Source: an uncultured Oscillibacter sp. (lineage in GTDB: Bacteria; Bacillota; Clostridia; Oscillospirales; Oscillospiraceae). Taken from it: a stretch of 61,558 nt of DNA. The stretch covers positions 1-61,558 of the forward strand of contig CAJUQQ010000008.1 of the NCBI GenBank assembly GCA_910588175.1, given 5' to 3'. The stretch's first letter is position 1. The number at the start of each line of letters is the position of its first letter. The position numbers and the translations under genes were made by a program. Positions 47,799-57,836 of this stretch are shown here, in pieces. The notes beneath the pieces were generated by a model that was given only the letters and a program-made list of their open reading frames with translations, had not been told where the DNA came from and made no database searches.

Positions 47799-48257
47799 AT
47801 GGCGTTTTTGAGCTCGATGAACATTGTCGCCTCCGGCCTGACGGCCCAGCAGTTGCGGCTGGACGTGGTGGGAGAGAACGTGACCAACTCCACCACCACC
47901 CGGGTGGAAAACGGCGAGGGCGCTTACCGCCGGAAGATGGTGGTGTTCGAGGCCAGAACCGGTCGGGACGGCTTCCGCCGGGCCATGGCCCGGGCCTCCA
48001 CCGGCATGGTGCCCGACGGCCAGGTGGCCGGCGGCGTGCAGGTGACCCAGATTGTGGAGGACCCGTCCCCCATGAAGCTGGTCTACGACCCCACCCACCC
48101 CGACGCCAACGAGGACGGCTATGTGGAAATGCCCAATGTGGACATGGTGAAGGAAATCGCCGACGCCATGGCCGCCAGCCAGGCCTACGCCGCCAATGTG
48201 ACCATGCTGAACACCATGAAAACCGTAGTTACCGACGGGCTCCAGATCGGCCGCTGA
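47799..48257 (+). CDS. flgC: Flagellar basal-body rod protein FlgC
   Basis: A 152-residue proximal rod subunit. MNIVASGLTAQQLRLDVVGENVTNS at the N-terminus (partly quoted: SGLTAQQLRLDVVGENVTNS) and VEMPNVDMVKEIADAMAASQ near the C-terminus are family motifs. The spacing to fliE matches other Bacillota. Confidence 0.95.
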   Translation: MAFLSSMNIVASGLTAQQLRLDVVGENVTNSTTTRVENGEGAYRRKMVVFEARTGRDGFRRAMARASTGMVPDGQVAGGVQVTQIVEDPSPMKLVYDPTHPDANEDGYVEMPNVDMVKEIADAMAASQAYAANVTMLNTMKTVVTDGLQIGR

Positions 48258-48344
48258 GGGGCCGCTGAAAATTGATTTTTGACCCAGGCTTGAGAGAACT
48301 GAATGGAGAACGGCCTGAGATTTCTGAGAGGAGATGGTTTTGTC

Positions 48345-48656
48345 ATGCTGACTCCCATGGAAAAGCTGACGCCGCTGGCGCCGCTTACCGCTCATAAGGA
48401 GACAAAAGCGCAGAGCACGCCTTCCCCCGAGGGGGAGAGCGTGTTTGGCGCCGTTTTCCGCTCCGCCATCGACAGCGTGAAGGAGACGGACGCGGAATAT
48501 AAGGAATCCCAATATTTGCTGGCCACAGGCCAGCTGGATAACCCCGCCGCGACTATGGTTGCCGCCAGCAAGAGCGCTGCCGCAGTGAACCTGTTGATTC
48601 AGCTTCGGAACAAGGCCCAGGACGCCTACTCCGAGCTGACGAGGATCAACCTGTAA
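48345..48656 (+). CDS. fliE: Flagellar hook-basal body complex protein FliE
   Basis: A 103-residue adaptor joining the MS ring to the rod. The C-terminal DNPAATMVAASKSAAAVNLL and QLRNKAQDAYSELTRI segment is characteristic. ATG at 48345 gives the usual length; an upstream ATG at 48303 is possible but adds atypical residues. Confidence 0.93.
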   Translation: MLTPMEKLTPLAPLTAHKETKAQSTPSPEGESVFGAVFRSAIDSVKETDAEYKESQYLLATGQLDNPAATMVAASKSAAAVNLLIQLRNKAQDAYSELTRINL

Positions 48657-48770
48657 GCGAAAACGGCAGACGGGGGAGTCCCCCTGTGCTGCCCGGCCCC
48701 GCAGGACCAGGGCAGCACGAATCATGTCTACAGGACGCCGCGCGCGGCGGAGAGAAGGAGGTGACAGCGG

Positions 48771-50429
48771 TTGAACGACGTGAAGGAAAAGGCGAAGGCG
48801 TTCCTTGACAAGACGAAGGAGCGCCTGAAAAAGATTTCTAAAAAAGTATGGCTCGTCATTGCCGCTGTTTTGGTGGTCCTCATCGTGGCCATCGCCATAA
48901 TGCTGACGCTGAACAAGCAGGATTACGCCGTGCTGGTCACCCAGGTGAGCGATACCGAGGCTTCCAATATCCTGAATTTCCTGAGCGAACAGGGCGTCAC
49001 AAATTATAGAGTAGAGGACGGAAACACCGTCCTGGTTCCCGCCGGACAGGAATCCGCGCTGAAGGCCCGGATTCTGATGGCGAACCTGAACCAGACCGGC
49101 AATTACTACATGGAGAATCTGGGCAGCTTCTCCACCAACGAGGAGCGGAGCTACGCCAAGATTCAGGACTTGGAGCAGAAAATGGCCGGGGTGATCCGGA
49201 ACTTCCCCGACGTGGTGGACGCCACGGTGACCATCGCTCCGGGGGAGAACCGGGCGTACATACTGGACAGCAACAATGTGGTCCAGGCCAGCGCCGGCGT
49301 CATGCTGACCATGGTGGAGGGCAAAATCCTCTCCGACGAGCAGGCCTCCGCCATCCAGCAGTTTGTCTCCAACTCCGTCCAAGGGCTGGAGATTGACTCC
49401 GTCAGCATCGGCGATACCGCCGGCAACATCTACCTGACGGGAGAGGCTCTGGACGGGGACGCTTCCGCCGTGAAGATTCAGCTCCAGCAGGCCTGGGAGA
49501 ACCGGATCAACACCAAGGTCAAAAATATCCTGGACCCCATCTTCGGGTCGGACAACGTGAAGGTGGCCGTCACCTGTGAGGTGGAGCTGAACCGCACCAC
49601 CGAGGAGCGGCAGGAGACCATCCTCCCCGAGTATGCCCAGGACGGTTCTACCGGCGGGCGGGGTCCCATCTCATCCGAGCGGTCGGAGGGGTTTGTGGGC
49701 CGTCCCGGCGACAACCCGGCGGGGGGCCTTGTAGGCACCGAGAGCAACGCCGACCTGACGGAGCAGGTGGAGGGCATGCTGACCCCCGAGGATGGGGACA
49801 ACTCCATCTACGCGAACAAACAAATAGACTACGACAACTCCCACAGTACGATCAATATTGACAACAACGGTGTGGCCCGGGTGATTGACTGCTCCGTGGC
49901 CGTGACCATCAACTCCCGGGCGGCGGGGGATGACTTCAATGTGGAGACCATCCGCCAGCATGTGGCCCGGGCCGCCAACATCGAGGGCGAGCGGGACCCG
50001 GTCACCGGAGTGGAGATTTTGGACAACAAGGTCTCTGTGATGGCCATGGAGTTCTTCGATCCCAACCAGGGCAACCCGCCTGGAATCGACGACGATGGCC
50101 GGACGGTGCCTCTGTGGGTGCTGATCGCGGCTGGCGTGGGTCTGCTGCTGTTTGTGATTCTGCTGGTCGTGATTCTGCTGCTGCGCCAGAAGAAGCGGAA
50201 GAAGCAGGAGGAAGAGGAGGCGCGGCAGCGCGAGGAGGCGGAAGCCCTGATGCGCGTGGCCGGACTGGGTCTGGAAGGAACGCCCGAGACCGGCGCCGAC
50301 GTGATGGACCTGGAGCTGGAGCGGAGCATGGAGCTGCGGAAGGATATCCGCCAGTTCGTCAACGACAATCCGGAAATCGCGGCCCAGATGATCAAGACCT
50401 GGCTGAAAGGGGGAGAGGGCAATGGCTGA
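48771..50429 (+). CDS. fliF: Flagellar MS-ring protein FliF
   Basis: A 552-residue MS-ring scaffold. TM1 lies at about 25-45, YscJ-type ring-building motifs follow (LSEQGVTNYRVEDGNTVLVP and RPGDNPAGGLVGT-like linker), and TM2 lies near 450-470 (LWVLIAAGVGLLLFVILLVV). The C-terminal tail (ELRKDIRQFVNDNPEIAAQM) binds FliG. TTG start with AAGGAGG upstream. It overlaps fliG by 8 bp. Confidence 0.96.
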   Translation: MNDVKEKAKAFLDKTKERLKKISKKVWLVIAAVLVVLIVAIAIMLTLNKQDYAVLVTQVSDTEASNILNFLSEQGVTNYRVEDGNTVLVPAGQESALKARILMANLNQTGNYYMENLGSFSTNEERSYAKIQDLEQKMAGVIRNFPDVVDATVTIAPGENRAYILDSNNVVQASAGVMLTMVEGKILSDEQASAIQQFVSNSVQGLEIDSVSIGDTAGNIYLTGEALDGDASAVKIQLQQAWENRINTKVKNILDPIFGSDNVKVAVTCEVELNRTTEERQETILPEYAQDGSTGGRGPISSERSEGFVGRPGDNPAGGLVGTESNADLTEQVEGMLTPEDGDNSIYANKQIDYDNSHSTINIDNNGVARVIDCSVAVTINSRAAGDDFNVETIRQHVARAANIEGERDPVTGVEILDNKVSVMAMEFFDPNQGNPPGIDDDGRTVPLWVLIAAGVGLLLFVILLVVILLLRQKKRKKQEEEEARQREEAEALMRVAGLGLEGTPETGADVMDLELERSMELRKDIRQFVNDNPEIAAQMIKTWLKGGEGNG

Positions 50430-51480
50430 GACTGCGACGGCAACCGCTGCCGCCCCCCCGGCGGCGGCAAAGCCCGGGAAACCCCTGGCCGACCTCAGCA
50501 CTACCCAGAAGGCGGCCGCGGTCATCATCGCCCTGGGCGCGGAGAAGGCCTCTCTGATCTATAAGTACATGGAGGATGAGGAGGTCGAGCAGCTGACCCT
50601 GGAGGTGGCCCGGCTGGGCTTCCTCAGTCCCCAGCAGACCGAGGATGTCCTCAACGAGTTCTTCCAGCTGTGCATGACCAACAAGGCCGTCACGGAGGGC
50701 GGACTGGAGTACGCCCGGGCCGTTCTGGAGAAGGCCTACGGCGCGCAGGCGGCGGCGGAGCTTCTGGGCAAGGTTACCAAGAGCCTCAAAAACCGGGACT
50801 TCGCCTTCATGGACAAAGCGGACATCAAATCCCTGTACTCCGCCCTGCGGAGCGAGCGGCCCCAGACCATCGCCCTGGTCCTCAGCTATGTGGACGCGGA
50901 CAAGGCGGCGGGCGTGGTGGCCCAGCTGGAGGAGAAGAAGCAGATCCAGGTGGTGGAGAGCATCGCCAAGCTGGACAGCGTCTCCCCGGCGGCCATCAAG
51001 ATTGTGGAGGCGGAGATGCACAACCGGTTCTCCAACATCATGACAGACACCAATATCAAAGTCGGCGGCATAGACTATGTGGCCGACGTGATGAACAACC
51101 TGGACCGGACCAGCGAGAAAAACATCTTCGACGGCCTGTCCGATCCGGACCTGGCGGACGAGATCCGCAAGCGGATGTTCGTCTTCGAGGACATTATCAC
51201 CATGGACGACCGCTCCGTGCAGCGCTTCGTCCGGGACTGCGATCCCAGAGACCTGGTGCTGGCCCTCAAGGCCGCCAACACAGAGGTGGCCAACAAGCTC
51301 TTTGCCAACATGTCCTCCCGTATGGCCCAGAGCATCAAGGACGACCTGGAGATCACCTCCAATGTCCGCATGAAGGACGTGGAGGAGGCCCAGCAGCGCA
51401 TCGTCGGCATCATCCGCGGCCTGGAGGAAAAGGGTGAGATCATCATCCTGAAGGGCGGAAAGGACGATATCATTGCCTAG
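50422..51480 (+). CDS. fliG: Flagellar motor switch protein FliG
   Basis: A 352-residue rotor subunit. N-terminal domain binds FliF; middle domain carries the EHPQ-like motif as SERPQTIALVLSYV; the C-terminal torque domain contains MFVFEDIITMDDRSVQRFVR with conserved charged residues that face MotA. An Ala-rich extension (about 1-20) precedes the usual start. Overlaps fliH by 8 bp. Confidence 0.96.
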   Translation: MAETATATAAAPPAAAKPGKPLADLSTTQKAAAVIIALGAEKASLIYKYMEDEEVEQLTLEVARLGFLSPQQTEDVLNEFFQLCMTNKAVTEGGLEYARAVLEKAYGAQAAAELLGKVTKSLKNRDFAFMDKADIKSLYSALRSERPQTIALVLSYVDADKAAGVVAQLEEKKQIQVVESIAKLDSVSPAAIKIVEAEMHNRFSNIMTDTNIKVGGIDYVADVMNNLDRTSEKNIFDGLSDPDLADEIRKRMFVFEDIITMDDRSVQRFVRDCDPRDLVLALKAANTEVANKLFANMSSRMAQSIKDDLEITSNVRMKDVEEAQQRIVGIIRGLEEKGEIIILKGGKDDIIA

Positions 51481-52390
51481 TATTTGGAAAGCCATTCTGC
51501 GCCCCAAAGCGGAGCCCTATCAGTTCCCCAAGGCGGAGGAGCTGGTCCTGGAGGAGGAGGAAGCCTCCCCCGACGGGCCCCCTGTCCCGCTCCCCGGGGA
51601 GGATGGAGAGGAAGCGGCGCCGGCGGTGGACATCCGGATTGGAGAAGAGGCTCCGGCTCCCGAGCCGGAGCCGGAACCTGAGCCGGAACTGGACCCGGTG
51701 AGCTTCGCCCAGATTCAGGCGGAGCAGATCATCGCGGACGCGCACCGCCGGGCGGAGGCCATTTTGGACCAGGCCCGGCTGGAGGCGGAAATCAAGGCCC
51801 AGGAGTTGTTTGAGACCTCCCGCCAGAGCGGACTGGAGGCCGGACGGGCCGAGGGCTTGGCCCAGGGAGCCACTCAGGCTCTTCAGGAGGGGCAGCGGGC
51901 CCAGCGGCGGCAGGCCGAGGAGCTGGCCGCGGAATTTGACCGCTTTCTGGAGCGGGCGGGGACCGCCTTGGACCGCCAGATGGAGGAGAACGTGGACGAT
52001 CTGCGGGATCTGGCCATCGCCATCGCGGAGAAGGTGGTCTGCGTCAGCCTCAAGAGCAGCAGTGAGGTCATCTGCCGGATGATTCAAACTGCCATCGACA
52101 AGCGGAAGCGCCGGGAGTGGGCCCACATCTATATCGCGGAATGTGACGCCAAGCATCTTTCCAAGGTCCCGGCCTCTTTGATGACGGCGCTGTCGGCCCT
52201 ATCGGACCGGGTGCGCATTATCCCTATGGCGGACGACGAGGCGGGCACCTGTATCATAGAGACCCCTGATGAAATCGTGGACGCCAGCGCCGCCACGCAA
52301 ATGAACCACATCCGGACCCTGCTGTCCGACGCCGGTCCTGTGGAGGAGGGCGTCAGCTTCAGCAATCTGAATTTCAACGGCGGCGTGTAG
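51473..52390 (+). CDS. fliH: Flagellar assembly protein FliH
   Basis: A 305-residue stator of the export ATPase. Residues 20-80 are Glu/Pro-rich (EPEPEPEPELD), then a long coiled coil (about 80-175) and a V-ATPase E-like C-terminal domain (about 180-290). The TTG start overlaps the fliG end, with AAGGA upstream. It regulates FliI. Confidence 0.9.
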   Translation: MPSIWKAILRPKAEPYQFPKAEELVLEEEEASPDGPPVPLPGEDGEEAAPAVDIRIGEEAPAPEPEPEPEPELDPVSFAQIQAEQIIADAHRRAEAILDQARLEAEIKAQELFETSRQSGLEAGRAEGLAQGATQALQEGQRAQRRQAEELAAEFDRFLERAGTALDRQMEENVDDLRDLAIAIAEKVVCVSLKSSSEVICRMIQTAIDKRKRREWAHIYIAECDAKHLSKVPASLMTALSALSDRVRIIPMADDEAGTCIIETPDEIVDASAATQMNHIRTLLSDAGPVEEGVSFSNLNFNGGV

Positions 52391-52406
52391 CGCCAAAGGA
52401 GAAGCT

Positions 52407-53708
52407 ATGTTCCGGCAAATGATCCGTCAGGTCTACAACGCGGAGACCTACAGCCTGACCGGGAAAATTGAGAATATTGTCGGAATGTCCATTGAGGCCA
52501 GCGGCGGCCGGGCGGCCGTCGGCGACATCTGCCGGATTTACAACGGCGATTCCGGCGGCCAGGTCACCGCCGAGGTGGTGGGCTTCAAAAACGACCACAT
52601 CCTGCTGATGCCCTATTCCGACATGGCGGGCATCTCGGCGGGAAACTTCGTCCGGAACACCGGGCGGCAACTGACACTGCGGGTGGGCGAGTTCCTCCGG
52701 GGCCGCATCATCAACGCCATGGGCCAGCCCATCGACGGCAAGGCCCCCTTTGAGGGCGGAGACGCCTACTGTGTCGGCGGTTCCTATATCAATCCCCTCC
52801 GCCGCCCCCCGATTCGGGAGCGGATGGAGTTTGGAGTCAAGGCCATTGATGGTATGATCACCATCGGAAAAGGCCAGCGCATTGGCATTTTCGCGGGCTC
52901 CGGCGTGGGAAAATCCACGCTGATGGGTATGATCGCGAAAAACGTCAAGGCGGATATCAACGTCATCGCCCTGGTGGGCGAACGGGGACGAGAGGTTTTG
53001 GAGTTCGTCCAGAAGGACCTGGGGGAGGAGGGCATGCGCCGCTCCATATTGGTGGTGGCCACCTCCGACCAGCCCGCCATGCTGCGGATGAAATGCCCCA
53101 GCGTGGCCACGGGCATCGCGGAATACTTCCGGGACCAGGGCTATGACGTGCTTCTCATGATGGACTCCCTGACCCGGTTCGCCATGGCTCAGCGGGAGAT
53201 CGGCCTGGCCATCGGTGAGCCGCCGGTGAGCCGGGGCTATACCCCTTCCATGTATGCGGAGATGCCCAAGCTCCTGGAGCGAAGCGGCAATTTCGATAAA
53301 GGTTCCATCACCGGCGTGTACACCGTGCTGGTAGAGGGCGACGACACCAACGAACCCATCGCGGACACCGTCCGGGGCATTCTGGACGGACACATCGTCC
53401 TCTCCCGGGCCCTGGCCAACAGCAACCACTACCCGGCCATCGACGTGTCCGCCAGCATCTCCCGTCTGATGGTGGAGATTGTCTCGCCGGAGCACCGGCA
53501 GCTGGCCTCCAGGCTACGGGACATCCTCAGCACCTACGAGAAGAACCAGGACTTGGTGGCCATCGGCGCTTACAAGCCGGGGACCAACCGGAATCTGGAT
53601 TACGCCCTGAGCAAGATCGACGCGGTGAACGGGTTTTTGACCCAGGATATCAACGAGGCCTTCAGCTATGACCAGTGCATCGAGAAGCTGAAGCAGATAT
53701 TGAATTAA
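52407..53708 (+). CDS. fliI: Flagellum-specific export ATPase FliI
   Basis: A 433-residue hexameric ATPase of the type III export apparatus. Walker A FAGSGVGKSTLMG (about 163-175), Walker B VLLMMDSLTRFAMAQREIG and the export-specific GEPPVSRGYTPSMYAEMPKL motif are present. AAAGGAG precedes the ATG. Confidence 0.97.
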   Translation: MFRQMIRQVYNAETYSLTGKIENIVGMSIEASGGRAAVGDICRIYNGDSGGQVTAEVVGFKNDHILLMPYSDMAGISAGNFVRNTGRQLTLRVGEFLRGRIINAMGQPIDGKAPFEGGDAYCVGGSYINPLRRPPIRERMEFGVKAIDGMITIGKGQRIGIFAGSGVGKSTLMGMIAKNVKADINVIALVGERGREVLEFVQKDLGEEGMRRSILVVATSDQPAMLRMKCPSVATGIAEYFRDQGYDVLLMMDSLTRFAMAQREIGLAIGEPPVSRGYTPSMYAEMPKLLERSGNFDKGSITGVYTVLVEGDDTNEPIADTVRGILDGHIVLSRALANSNHYPAIDVSASISRLMVEIVSPEHRQLASRLRDILSTYEKNQDLVAIGAYKPGTNRNLDYALSKIDAVNGFLTQDINEAFSYDQCIEKLKQILN

Positions 53709-53731
53709 CTGAACCAAAGGAGAACCGTCCT

Positions 53732-54178
53732 GTGAAAAAGTTCAAGTTCGCTTTGGATACCGTTCTTTCCTACAAACAGCAAGTGCTCGGCGTGCTCCAG
53801 GGGGAGCATGCCGAGGCCGTGGCCCGGGTACGGGCCCAGGAGGCGCTGCTGGAGGAGCTTTGGCGGGAATACCGGGACTGCGACGGGGAGTATCACCGGC
53901 GGGCGGAAGAGGGCCTTGCCATTACCGACGCGCTGATGTATCAGAGCGCCCTCCGGGCCGCCGAGCTGGAAATCCAGCGGGAGACCAAGCGGCTGGAGGA
54001 GCTGGAGGCCGAGGCGGAGAAGCGCCGGGAGGCCATGGTGGAGGCGAAAAAAGAGACCTCCTCCATTGAAAAGCTGAAGGAGAAGAAGCTGGAGGCTTAT
54101 CACAAAGAGGAGGCCAAGAGCGAGGAGCTGTTTATCGAGGAGTTCATCAGCTCCACCAGAGCTCACGCGGCCTCCTGA
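53732..54178 (+). CDS. fliJ: Flagellar export protein FliJ
   Basis: A 148-residue coiled-coil protein that acts as the shaft of the FliI ring and as a chaperone escort. It starts at GTG with KKFKFALDTVLSYKQQ, the family's opening, after AAAGGAG. The rest is almost all heptad repeat. Confidence 0.9.
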   Translation: MKKFKFALDTVLSYKQQVLGVLQGEHAEAVARVRAQEALLEELWREYRDCDGEYHRRAEEGLAITDALMYQSALRAAELEIQRETKRLEELEAEAEKRREAMVEAKKETSSIEKLKEKKLEAYHKEEAKSEELFIEEFISSTRAHAAS

Positions 54179-54254
54179 AAACCGGTCCAATCCGGCGCGT
54201 GAGCGCCGTTTGGAAATAGAAGTCCCATTTTTAAGAAGGAGGTGAAACAAGCGT

Positions 54255-55376
54255 ATGGAACAACTGATCAACACCATGCTGGCAAACACGCAGATTCCTC
54301 AGATTCCCCAGCCGGGGAAGAAGGGCGATTCCGCCGGGCAGAAGGACGGTTTCCAGAAGTTGCTGGAGCAGAAGGCAGACGCCTCTCCGGCTTCGAAGCC
54401 GGAGAAGACCGAGACCACGCAGACGCCCCAGGATGCCCAGGACTCCCAAAAGCCCCAGGAAAACGGGGAGACACAGCAGGTTCAGGACGGTCCCGAAAAC
54501 GGCAAGGAGCTGGAGGAGCGAATGGTCCTGACGGCGATGGCGATGCTGCAGAATCCGGTGGTGCCTCTGGAGCAGGCGATGACGCCGGAGTTCCAGAACG
54601 AGGCCCTTGCGGATGAGGCCGCCCCCCTGGCGGCGGAAGCCCTCTTACCGGCGGAGGACCGGGAGCTTGTCCCGGAGGGAGAGGCGCGGACGCTGGAGAA
54701 CCTGGCCGGAGACGGCGGGAAGGAAGCCGTGGACCAGACCTTGGCGGAAGAGCTTCCCCAGGCCATTCAGGCCCCGGAGGCTTCCCAGGAAACCGAGGGC
54801 CGGACCGTGGAGGTCAAGGTGGAAGCCGGCGGGGACGCTTCCCCGGAGGCGGCGGACGCCGGCGAAACCGCAGAGCCCCAGGGCGGAGAGCTGGAGACCC
54901 CCGTGTTTGAGGAGGTCAAGGCCGTCCCCGTGAAGGTGGGCGAGGCCCCCAAGGCCGCGGAGACGGAAGCGCCGGTGGAAAAGCAGATTGCCCCCAAGCT
55001 GACGGAAGCCCTGCAAAACGGCGAGACCCGGGTGGAGCTTCAGCTGACCCCGGAGAACCTGGGCAAGGTCACCGTGGAAATGACCTGGAGCAAGGACGGG
55101 ACGCTGGCCGTGCAGATGCACGCGGAAAACCGCGGCACCCAAGATCTGCTGGCCAAAAGCACCAACGAGCTGGCCCAGCTGCTTGGCCGGGAGGCCCAGC
55201 AGGAGGTCCGGGTGGAAGTCCCCCGTCAGGAGGAGAGCCAGCGGCAGGACCTTTACGAGCAGCAGCAGGAGCACCAGCAGCGGCGGCAGCAGGAGCAGCG
55301 CCGGAAACAGGAAACCGGCGGAGAGGATTTTCTCCAGCAGCTTCGGCTGGGCCTGATCCCCCTGGACGGGGAGTGA
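54255..55376 (+). CDS. fliK: Flagellar hook-length control protein FliK
   Basis: A 373-residue secreted ruler. The first 250 residues are Glu/Pro/Ala-rich and disordered, acting as the measuring tape. The C-terminal Flg_hook domain (about 250-335) has VELQLTPENLGKVTVEMTW and a helix ending in a Gln-rich tail. AAGGAGG precedes the ATG. Confidence 0.9.
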   Translation: MEQLINTMLANTQIPQIPQPGKKGDSAGQKDGFQKLLEQKADASPASKPEKTETTQTPQDAQDSQKPQENGETQQVQDGPENGKELEERMVLTAMAMLQNPVVPLEQAMTPEFQNEALADEAAPLAAEALLPAEDRELVPEGEARTLENLAGDGGKEAVDQTLAEELPQAIQAPEASQETEGRTVEVKVEAGGDASPEAADAGETAEPQGGELETPVFEEVKAVPVKVGEAPKAAETEAPVEKQIAPKLTEALQNGETRVELQLTPENLGKVTVEMTWSKDGTLAVQMHAENRGTQDLLAKSTNELAQLLGREAQQEVRVEVPRQEESQRQDLYEQQQEHQQRRQQEQRRKQETGGEDFLQQLRLGLIPLDGE

Positions 55377-55402
55377 TTCCCTTTTAGAAAGGAAGTGAAC
55401 GA

Positions 55403-56035
55403 ATGAGCGGACTGATGAACGACGTTGGCGGCCTTTACGGAACCCATCAAACTGCGGGCGGCAAGGAAGTCACCATCGCCAAGAAGGGCAGCAACCTGGA
55501 CCTGGACATGACGGATTTCATCACTCTGATGATCACCCAGCTGACCAGCCAGGGCATTGACGACACCATGGACACCTCCGAGATGCTGAACCAGATGGTG
55601 CAGATGCAGATGATTACCTCCATGGTCAACATGACCGACGCCGTGACCATGAACTACTCCGCCTCTCTGGTGGGCAAGTACGTCACCGTGGGCAAAGTCG
55701 GCGAGGACGGAAAGCTGGAGGAGCTCTACGGCGAGGTCACCGGCACCGGCACCATTGACGGCCAGCAGGTGATTTTCCTGGACAACAAGGAGTACTATTA
55801 TCTCAGCGAGATCATGGCCGTCGGCAAACTGCCGCCCAAGGAAGAAGAGGACGACAAGGTGGAAGGCGAAGACGGCGTCGAGGGCGGAGACAAGCCCGAC
55901 GGAACAACGCCCCCCGAGGGAACAAAGCCCCCGGATGAGACAGAACCTCCCGACGGGACGGTACCCCCCAGCGGCGAGACCGGAAACACGGAGAACGGCG
56001 GAGAGAGCGGCCCCACCACAGACAGCGAAGGCTGA
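55403..56035 (+). CDS. flgD: Flagellar hook scaffold protein FlgD with acidic Pro-rich tail
   Basis: A 210-residue hook-capping protein. The N-terminal FlgD motif (MTDFITLMITQLTSQG and MLNQMVQMQMITSMVNM, about 35-80) directs export, and a small beta domain follows (90-145). The last 60 residues are a low-complexity acidic and PP-repeat tail not found in typical FlgD. The gene is close to fliK, the usual order. Confidence 0.92.
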   Translation: MSGLMNDVGGLYGTHQTAGGKEVTIAKKGSNLDLDMTDFITLMITQLTSQGIDDTMDTSEMLNQMVQMQMITSMVNMTDAVTMNYSASLVGKYVTVGKVGEDGKLEELYGEVTGTGTIDGQQVIFLDNKEYYYLSEIMAVGKLPPKEEEDDKVEGEDGVEGGDKPDGTTPPEGTKPPDETEPPDGTVPPSGETGNTENGGESGPTTDSEG

Positions 56036-56046
56036 GGTGATCTTAC

Positions 56047-56415
56047 GTGATCGAACGCATAGCGGGACAGAGCCAAATCCAGCAGATACCGGACGCAGGG
56101 AAGCGAACGGCTGCGGGCGGCTTCGCCATGGCTTTGCAGGCGGAGCTGGCCAGGGCCGGACAGGATGTCCAATTCTCTAAGCACGCCATGACCCGGGCCG
56201 AGGAACGGGGCATCGAAATCACCCCGGACTTGATCGACCAGATCAAGGGCAGTATGGTGCGGGCCCAGGCCAAGGGCGCCACCAACATCTTGGCGATGGA
56301 CACCGAAAAAGCCTTTATCATCAACGTCCCCCATGGGCGGGTTATCACGGCCATTACCCAGGACGAGATGAAAGACAGCGTCTTTACCAACATCGACGGC
56401 GCCGTGTTCCTGTAA
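56047..56415 (+). CDS. TIGR02530-type flagellar operon protein
   Basis: A 122-residue protein found beside flgD and flgE in Bacillota flagellar operons. VQFSKHAMTRAEERGIEITP and DLIDQIKGSMVRAQAKG are its conserved parts. Exact role unknown. It uses a GTG start after GAGGTG. Confidence 0.85.
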   Translation: MIERIAGQSQIQQIPDAGKRTAAGGFAMALQAELARAGQDVQFSKHAMTRAEERGIEITPDLIDQIKGSMVRAQAKGATNILAMDTEKAFIINVPHGRVITAITQDEMKDSVFTNIDGAVFL

Positions 56416-56509
56416 CGAAATGGCAGGACCGGTTTACGGAGGCCATCGGGTCCCGCCCGACTGACGGGACCCGGACGGCGCCACGAATCGAAAGGAGTTC
56501 AATTTCCCT

Positions 56510-57748
56510 ATGACCGGATCAATGTACGCATCCGTTGCCGGCTTGAAAGCCCACATGCAAAAGCTTTCTGTCATCGGCAACAACGTGGCCAACGTCAATA
56601 CCCAGGGCTACAAAAAGCAGAGGACCGTTTTCCGGGACAGCGTGTACAGCCTGTATTCCGCCGGTTCCAACGGCACCAGCAGCGTGGGCGGCATGAACCC
56701 CTCCCAGCTGGGCTACGGTTCCAAAATCGGCAGCATCGACCTGAACATGTCCTCCGCCAGCTACAACCCCGGCAACCCCACGGACTGCGCGCTGGTGGGC
56801 GACGGGTTCTTCCTGGTGGGCACCAAGGAAAACGCCAATGTCACCAACCCCGCCAACTACGACGACTTCTCCTCGGAGAGCCTGAAGTCCCTGATGCTGA
56901 CCCGGGTGGGCGACTTTGAGTTCAAGGCCGACAGCTACCTGACGGACAGCCGGGGCAACGTGGTCTACGGCTTCATGTGCGTGGGCGAGGAGACCGACCC
57001 CAAGACGGGCAAAACCAAGCCCATCATCAGCGACCAGCTGGTCCCCATCCGCAAGCCCCGGTGGGAGAAGAATGAGGACGGAAGCTATACGATTCATTAC
57101 CCCCGTACCGATATTGACCCCAACACCGACGCGCCGGTGGGAGGCAACAATGGGGGCGGCGACGCGGACGCCACCACCGCCCAAAAACTGGTGGACGACA
57201 AGCCCAAATACCACGCGGAGAACAACGGTGCCGCGGGAGACGCGGATGATACGACCCCTGACGCGGAGTACGAATTCGCCCAGATGGACAGCATTTCCAT
57301 CGACGCGAAAACCGGATGTATCACGGGCGTCAGCAAAGCGGACGGCAAACTTATTACCATCGGCTATCTGGCCATCGGAAGCGTCGACAACCCCAACGGC
57401 GTAACCCACGTCGGAAATTCCTACTACCAGTGCATGGCGGGCGCGGGCGATATGCACGTGTCCATGCTGGGCAACGTCCAGAAGGACCTGGGCATCAGCC
57501 AGATCAACGGCTCCATGATGAAGCAGCCCGAGGACGCCGGGGACGACGCCGCGCCGGAGTATAAGTCCGGCACGGACATCCTGAGCACCGACACGGAGAT
57601 GATGGTGGGCTTCCTGGAGTCCGGAAACGTGGACCTGGCGGAGGAAATCGCCGAGCTCATCACCACCCAGAGAGGCTATCAGGCCAACACCCGTATCATC
57701 ACCGTCACCGACTCCATGCTGGAAGAGCTGGTCAACATGAAGCGCTGA
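56510..57748 (+). CDS. flgE: Flagellar hook protein FlgE
   Basis: A 412-residue hook subunit. N-terminal VAGLKAHMQKLSVIGNNVAN and C-terminal VDLAEEIAELITTQRGYQAN helices form the D0/D1 core. Between them (about 200-250) is an Asp/Gly/Asn-rich insertion with no known fold. AAAGGAG precedes the ATG. The 94 bp before it are GC-rich and hold no gene. Confidence 0.94.
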   Translation: MTGSMYASVAGLKAHMQKLSVIGNNVANVNTQGYKKQRTVFRDSVYSLYSAGSNGTSSVGGMNPSQLGYGSKIGSIDLNMSSASYNPGNPTDCALVGDGFFLVGTKENANVTNPANYDDFSSESLKSLMLTRVGDFEFKADSYLTDSRGNVVYGFMCVGEETDPKTGKTKPIISDQLVPIRKPRWEKNEDGSYTIHYPRTDIDPNTDAPVGGNNGGGDADATTAQKLVDDKPKYHAENNGAAGDADDTTPDAEYEFAQMDSISIDAKTGCITGVSKADGKLITIGYLAIGSVDNPNGVTHVGNSYYQCMAGAGDMHVSMLGNVQKDLGISQINGSMMKQPEDAGDDAAPEYKSGTDILSTDTEMMVGFLESGNVDLAEEIAELITTQRGYQANTRIITVTDSMLEELVNMKR

Positions 57749-57836
57749 TAGAGCGGAACGCTCCACGAACTGCTAAGAAATAACAGTTGCCCGCCGGGGC
57801 CGGGAGCCCCGGCGGGGCATGAAAGGGCGGTCTATT

